From NCBI GenBank assembly GCA_944319915.1, contig CALUEY010000007.1:37296-101295 (forward strand): 64,000 nt of DNA. The letters run 5' to 3'. The notes under the pieces are model-generated. The model saw nothing but the letters and a program-made list of their open reading frames with translations. It ran no database searches and had not been told where the DNA came from. Below, in pieces: positions 60,212 through 64,000 of this stretch (position 1 is its first letter; each line of letters starts with the position of its first letter). The stretch comes from an uncultured Prevotella sp. Lineage in GTDB: Bacteria > Bacteroidota > Bacteroidia > Bacteroidales > Bacteroidaceae. A program made the translations under genes and the position numbers.

Positions 60212-61152
60212 CAGAGAAACGAAACTTTAAGCAGTTGCTCCACGCCTCGTTCAAGTCGGAGGACACCGAGGAGTGGCTCGACGTGCACTTCACTCGCCCC
60301 ATAGGCCTTGCCATAGCGCTGCTCTGCGAGCGGCTGCGCATCCATCCCAACGCCATAACCGTGGCTTCGATATTCCTCGGGGTGGGGGCGGGCTCCATGT
60401 TCTACTTCACCGACCCATGGCACAACCTGGCTGGCGTGGCCCTGCTGATGCTGGCCAACTTCTGCGACTCGGCCGACGGGCAGCTGGCCCGCCTCACGGG
60501 GCAGAAAACGCTCATAGGCCGCATGCTCGACGGTTTCTCGGGCGATGTGTGGTTCTTCGCTGTCTACTTGGCCATAGCCTTGCGCCTTTGGCCGCAGGAA
60601 ATGCCTTTCACGTCGGTGCACTGGGGGGCGGTGGCCGTGGCCTTGTGCGCCGTGGCCGGCTTCCTGTGCCACTCGCCGCAAAGCTCGCTGGCCGACTATT
60701 ACCGCCAGATTCACCTCTACTTCCTGCTGGGGCGCAAGGGCAGCGAACTCGACGACTCGGCATCGCAGCGCGCCATCTACGATGCCCTGCCGCGCCGGGG
60801 CGCGTTTTGGGCGCGCAAGTTCTACTACAACTACGCCAACTACTGCCGCAGCCAGGAGAGGCGCACGCCCGCTTTCCAGGCGTTCTACAAGTGCGTGCGC
60901 GCCAAGTATCCCGACGCCGCCGACATGCCGCAGCAGCTGCGCGCTGACTTCCGCCGAGGCTCGCTGCCGCTGATGAAGTATGCCAACCTGCTTACGTTCA
61001 ACTCGCGTGCCATGCTGATTTATGCCACGTGCCTTCTTGATGTACCTTACGTTTACCCGCTGGTGGAGATTGTTGTCTTCACGGCCATGTACCGCACGAT
61101 GCGCTCAAGGCACGAGGCTCTGTGCCAGGGGCTTAGCCGCAAGTATTGCTGA
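60208..61152 (+). CDS. CDP-alcohol phosphatidyltransferase, probable inositol lipid synthase
   Basis: 314 residues with about six membrane helices. The family motif D-x2-D-G-x2-A-R-x8-G-x3-D-x3-D is seen as CDSADGQLARL (Asp87, Asp90, Arg95), Gly104 and Asp108, but the last position is Gly112 with Asp at 113, so the fourth aspartate is shifted by one. It presumably joins inositol phosphate from CDP-inositol to a lipid alcohol or ceramide in the inner membrane. The stop overlaps the next ATG by one base. Confidence 0.88.
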   Translation: MTEKRNFKQLLHASFKSEDTEEWLDVHFTRPIGLAIALLCERLRIHPNAITVASIFLGVGAGSMFYFTDPWHNLAGVALLMLANFCDSADGQLARLTGQKTLIGRMLDGFSGDVWFFAVYLAIALRLWPQEMPFTSVHWGAVAVALCAVAGFLCHSPQSSLADYYRQIHLYFLLGRKGSELDDSASQRAIYDALPRRGAFWARKFYYNYANYCRSQERRTPAFQAFYKCVRAKYPDAADMPQQLRADFRRGSLPLMKYANLLTFNSRAMLIYATCLLDVPYVYPLVEIVVFTAMYRTMRSRHEALCQGLSRKYC

Positions 61153-63551
61153 TGGGCAGGTGGGTGTGTGCATTGGTGTGGCTGGCGCTGCTGTGGGCGG
61201 CACCGGCGGGCGCGCAGATCAATGCCGACGTGAGCCGCGACACGAGCAAGTGGTTCAACCGCACCCACAGCGTGAGCGAGATAACAGTAAGTTCCAAGCG
61301 CGCCCGATACAGCCGCAAGGACAACCCCGCGGTGGAGCTGATGAAAAAGGTGATAGCCGCCAAGCGGCGCACCGACCTCGCCAACCGCGACTACTACCGC
61401 TACCGCAAGTACCAGAAGCTTACCTTCGCCGCCAACGACGTTGACCCTGCCGACTTCCAGAGCGGGCTGCTGAGCAAGATACCCGGCGCGCTCGACCAGA
61501 TAGAGCCTTGCCCGCCGATAAACAAGCTCATACTGCCAGTGACCGTGAGCGAAACAGTAACCCGCCGCATCTACCGCAAGCACCCCAAGGCCCAGAAAGA
61601 CATCGTGGAGGGCGAGCGGTCGGAGGGCATAGAGCAGTTTTTCCAATCGGGGGACATCCTGACCGAAGCCCTGAAGGACTTCTTCACCGATGTCAACATC
61701 TACGACGACCAGATACGCCTCTTGCAGCACCCCTTCACCTCGCCCATAGGCATGGACGCCATCCGCTTTTACCGCTTCTACATACAAGACACGCTCGCAG
61801 TGGGCGGCGACAGCTGCATCCACCTGCATTTCCTGCCCAACAACCAGCAGGACTTCGGCTTCCGTGGCGACATATTCATAATGAAAGACTCCACCTACCA
61901 GGTGAAGCGCTGCGAGCTGAGCCTGCCGCAGCGCAGCGAGGTGAACTTCGTGGACGGCATGACTATCATACAGGAGTTCACCAAGTCGGCCGACGGCGAC
62001 TGGCTCCTCACCACCGACGACATGATAGTGGAGCTTGAACTCTTCGACTTCGTGCAGAAAGCCGTGGTGATACGCAACACGCGCATCTCCGACTACGCCT
62101 TTGGCCCGATAGCCCCGGGCGAGTTCAGCGGCAGGGCCAACCAGAGCACAGAGCCGGGAGCCAAGAGCCGCGCCCCCGGCTACTGGGAGCAGAATCGCAA
62201 GGTGGAGCTTACGAGGGGCGAGCAGAACATGGGCAACTTCCTCGGACGCATGGAGCGAGGCGGGGCCTTCCGCTACATCATGCTCGGGCTGAAGCTGCTC
62301 GTGGAGAACTACATAGAGACAGGGGTGGGGGGAAGGCCGAGCAAGGTGGACATAGGACCGGTGAACACGATGGTGTCTACCAACTTCATCGACGGGCTGC
62401 GCACCCGCCTCAGCGCACAGACCACGGCCAACCTCAACCCGCACATCTTCGTAAAGGGCTATTACGCCCGGGGATGGAGCAGCCGCAAGAATTACTACGA
62501 GGGCGAGCTTACCTACTCGTTCAACAGGAAAGAGTACCTGCCCCACGAGCAGCTAAGGCGCAACGTCACCATCACGTCTACCTACGATGTGTGCGCGCCT
62601 ACTGACAAGTTCATGTCCACCGACAAGGACAACGTGTTCACCTCGCTGAAGTGGACCACCGTAGACAAGATGATGTTCTACAACCGCCAGCAGCTCAAGC
62701 TGGAGCGCGAGGAGTACTGGGGGCTGCGCTCCACGCTCACCTTCACCGCCGAGGAGAACGAGCCGTGCGGCGAGCTGCGCTTCGTGACGCTGGCCGACGC
62801 CGCCAAGGCCATGGCGGCAGGCACTGGCGCCACGGCCGCATCGCGCAAGATACGCACCACGGAGGTGAGGGCAGAGCTGCGCTACGCGCCGGGCGAAGAC
62901 CTCGTTTACACCAAGCAGCGCAGCCGCCACCTCAACCACGACGCACCGGTGCTCACGCTGAGCCACGCCATGGGGCTGGGCGGCGTGCTCGGCGGGCAGT
63001 ACCGCTACAACTTCACCGAGGCAACGTTCTTCAAGCGCATCTGGGCAAAGAGCTGGGGGAAGATAGATGTCGACGTGCGGGCCGGGGCGCAGTGGAACCA
63101 AGTGCCGTTCCCGCTGCTCATAATGCCTGCGGCCAACCTGTCGTACATAGTGCAGGAGGGAACGTTTGAGCTGATAAACAACATGGAGTTCCTCAACGAC
63201 CGCTACGCCAGCCTCGACGTGTCGTGGGACCTCAACGGCAAGCTCTTCAACCGCCTGCCGCTGATAAAGCACCTCAAGTGGCGCGAATACATAGCCGTGC
63301 GCACCCTCTGGGGCGACCTCACCGACAAGAACAACCCTTTCCTTGGGCGCAATGCCGGCAGCGAGGTGCTGATGCAGTTCCCCGAGGGGTCGTTCGTCAT
63401 GGATCCGTCCACGCCATACGTTGAGGTGGCTGCCGGGGTGCACAACGTGTTCCGCTTCTTCCACATTGAGTACGTGCGCCGCCTCACCTACCTCGACCTG
63501 CCCACGGCCACGAAGCACGGTGTGAGGCTTAAGTTCAGCCTTAAGTTCTGA
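61152..63551 (+). CDS. DUF5686 outer-membrane protein, paralogue without carboxypeptidase-like domain
   Basis: 799 residues. Signal peptide (ALVWLALLWAAPAGAQ), a short linker where the paralogue at 55375 has its beta-sandwich domain, then DUF5686: RYSRKDNPAVELMKKVIAAK, HFLPNNQQDFGFRGDIFIMK, NFIDGLRTRLSAQTTANLNP and a C-terminal barrel ending KFSLKF. It is roughly 60 percent identical by eye to the other copy over the shared region. Translationally coupled to the phosphatidyltransferase, so export or surface placement of inositol lipids is a reasonable guess. The ATG at 61152 follows the upstream stop directly. Confidence 0.9.
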   Translation: MGRWVCALVWLALLWAAPAGAQINADVSRDTSKWFNRTHSVSEITVSSKRARYSRKDNPAVELMKKVIAAKRRTDLANRDYYRYRKYQKLTFAANDVDPADFQSGLLSKIPGALDQIEPCPPINKLILPVTVSETVTRRIYRKHPKAQKDIVEGERSEGIEQFFQSGDILTEALKDFFTDVNIYDDQIRLLQHPFTSPIGMDAIRFYRFYIQDTLAVGGDSCIHLHFLPNNQQDFGFRGDIFIMKDSTYQVKRCELSLPQRSEVNFVDGMTIIQEFTKSADGDWLLTTDDMIVELELFDFVQKAVVIRNTRISDYAFGPIAPGEFSGRANQSTEPGAKSRAPGYWEQNRKVELTRGEQNMGNFLGRMERGGAFRYIMLGLKLLVENYIETGVGGRPSKVDIGPVNTMVSTNFIDGLRTRLSAQTTANLNPHIFVKGYYARGWSSRKNYYEGELTYSFNRKEYLPHEQLRRNVTITSTYDVCAPTDKFMSTDKDNVFTSLKWTTVDKMMFYNRQQLKLEREEYWGLRSTLTFTAEENEPCGELRFVTLADAAKAMAAGTGATAASRKIRTTEVRAELRYAPGEDLVYTKQRSRHLNHDAPVLTLSHAMGLGGVLGGQYRYNFTEATFFKRIWAKSWGKIDVDVRAGAQWNQVPFPLLIMPAANLSYIVQEGTFELINNMEFLNDRYASLDVSWDLNGKLFNRLPLIKHLKWREYIAVRTLWGDLTDKNNPFLGRNAGSEVLMQFPEGSFVMDPSTPYVEVAAGVHNVFRFFHIEYVRRLTYLDLPTATKHGVRLKFSLKF

Positions 63552-63803
63552 GAAGCTGTTTTGATTTTATCAAAATTGAATTTGTCTCAGTTGTTTTGAA
63601 CGCCTTTTCGGTCATATCCCTCAGTTTCCTTCTTCGCATAGCCCGCCATGCTCCTCACCGAACGGGCAAATATGCCTCGAAAATTCTGTCAAGCTGACAG
63701 CTGATAAAATCAAAATGAATATCCGCATTCAGCCAATACTTGCAAATATGCAATTAAGCAAGCGCCTTGAGGCGCCCTGTTTCTCTGCTTGTGCCATGCC
63801 ACT

Positions 63804-63869
63804 GCGTGAAACGGCCCGTTTCAGGCTGCAAAAAAGCCCGTTTCGGAGACTAAAACGGCTTGTATTCTA
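63804..63869. repeat. 22-bp tandem palindromic array, 3 units
   Basis: Units 63804-63825, 63826-63847, 63848-63869; the first contains GAAACGGCCCGTTTCAG, a perfect core palindrome. It lies between convergent genes. 63552-63803 holds only AT-rich sequence with a TGATAAAATCAAAA-like element repeated near 63565 and 63702. Confidence 0.8.
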
Positions 63870-63903
63870 AGACTTAAGCAAGTATTTTGTGTTAAAGTTC
63901 TGG

Positions 63904-64000
63904 TTAAGAAATATTAAAACGGTCACACTTCAGATTTGTCAGACCTATGGTCTTTCTGTACTCCTCGGCGTCGCAGATGTATTTCCGCCCCCTCCTTATG
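63904..64000 (-). CDS. C-terminal end of an unidentified protein
   Basis: On the minus strand, 31 codons enter from the right edge and stop at TAA (63906-63904): KYICDAEEYRKTIGLTNLKC followed by DRFNIS. The sequence is protein-like and no stop interrupts it, but it is too short to name. Confidence 0.45.
   Translation of the reverse strand, partial: IRRGRKYICDAEEYRKTIGLTNLKCDRFNIS

Noticed and set aside
1-64000. tRNA and rRNA genes
   Set aside because: I scanned intergenic regions for TTCGA/TTCAA loops with flanking helices and saw none; a tRNAscan run would settle it.

Overview
The window looks like a high-GC member of the Bacteroidales, most likely Prevotellaceae (Prevotella-like). The promoters are of the Bacteroidota type, TTTG or TTG then 18-20 bases then TAnnTTTG, instead of -35/-10 boxes, and starts lack strong Shine-Dalgarno sequences. 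The gene content (DUF5686, DUF2723, DUF4422, a Pit transporter with a long C-terminal extension, inositol-lipid genes) fits as well. There are no rRNA or tRNA genes, no CRISPR array, no complete insertion sequence and no prophage. The window is ordinary chromosome with unusually eventful intergenic DNA.

Layout. 1-4.5 kb: end of cdsA, a MATE transporter coupled to a secreted peptidyl-prolyl isomerase, then rsmA. 4.5-6.3 kb: gene-free, with three apparent non-coding transcription units. 6.3-10.5 kb: vsr, then a small surface-polysaccharide operon (flippase, glf, DUF4422). 11.3-20.6 kb: L-rhamnose catabolism (rhaD, rhaT, rhaA, rhaB) and an AraC regulator, interrupted by a decayed sigma-factor locus and nhaD. 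20.8-24 kb: a two-component system and cysK. 24.8-31.3 kb: frr, rsgA, an SPFH protein, a second MATE transporter behind a possible attenuator, mnmA and a YbjQ protein. 31.4-36 kb: acetylxylan esterase, two unknown proteins, a Fur-family regulator and a pectin methylesterase. 36.2-49 kb: minus-strand housekeeping genes (queG, deacetylase, DUF2723, DedA, purD, S9 peptidase, RNA methyltransferase, cysE). 49.6-52 kb: phosphate transporter.

52.2-63.6 kb is the most coherent accessory region, a probable inositol-lipid locus: ATP-grasp protein, HAD protein, myo-inositol-1-phosphate synthase, a DUF5686 outer-membrane protein, a structured RNA with a lipoprotein gene, a nucleotidyltransferase, a CDP-alcohol phosphatidyltransferase with a shifted active-site aspartate, and a second DUF5686 protein. 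Inferred scheme: glucose-6-phosphate to inositol-1-phosphate to CDP-inositol to phosphatidylinositol, which resembles the second, PIP-independent pathway proposed for Prevotella.

The most striking non-genic pattern is a family of nine intergenic arrays (550, 5915, 10968, 17819, 24279, 29484, 34559, 49227, 63804). Each is 3-5 directly abutting units of 22 bp, and each unit is a degenerate palindrome around AAACGGCCCGTTT. Two foldback elements of about 196 bp with 21-bp terminal inverted repeats, related shorter repeats and several riboswitch-like leaders are also present. All calls come from reading the sequence; no database search or folding program was run.
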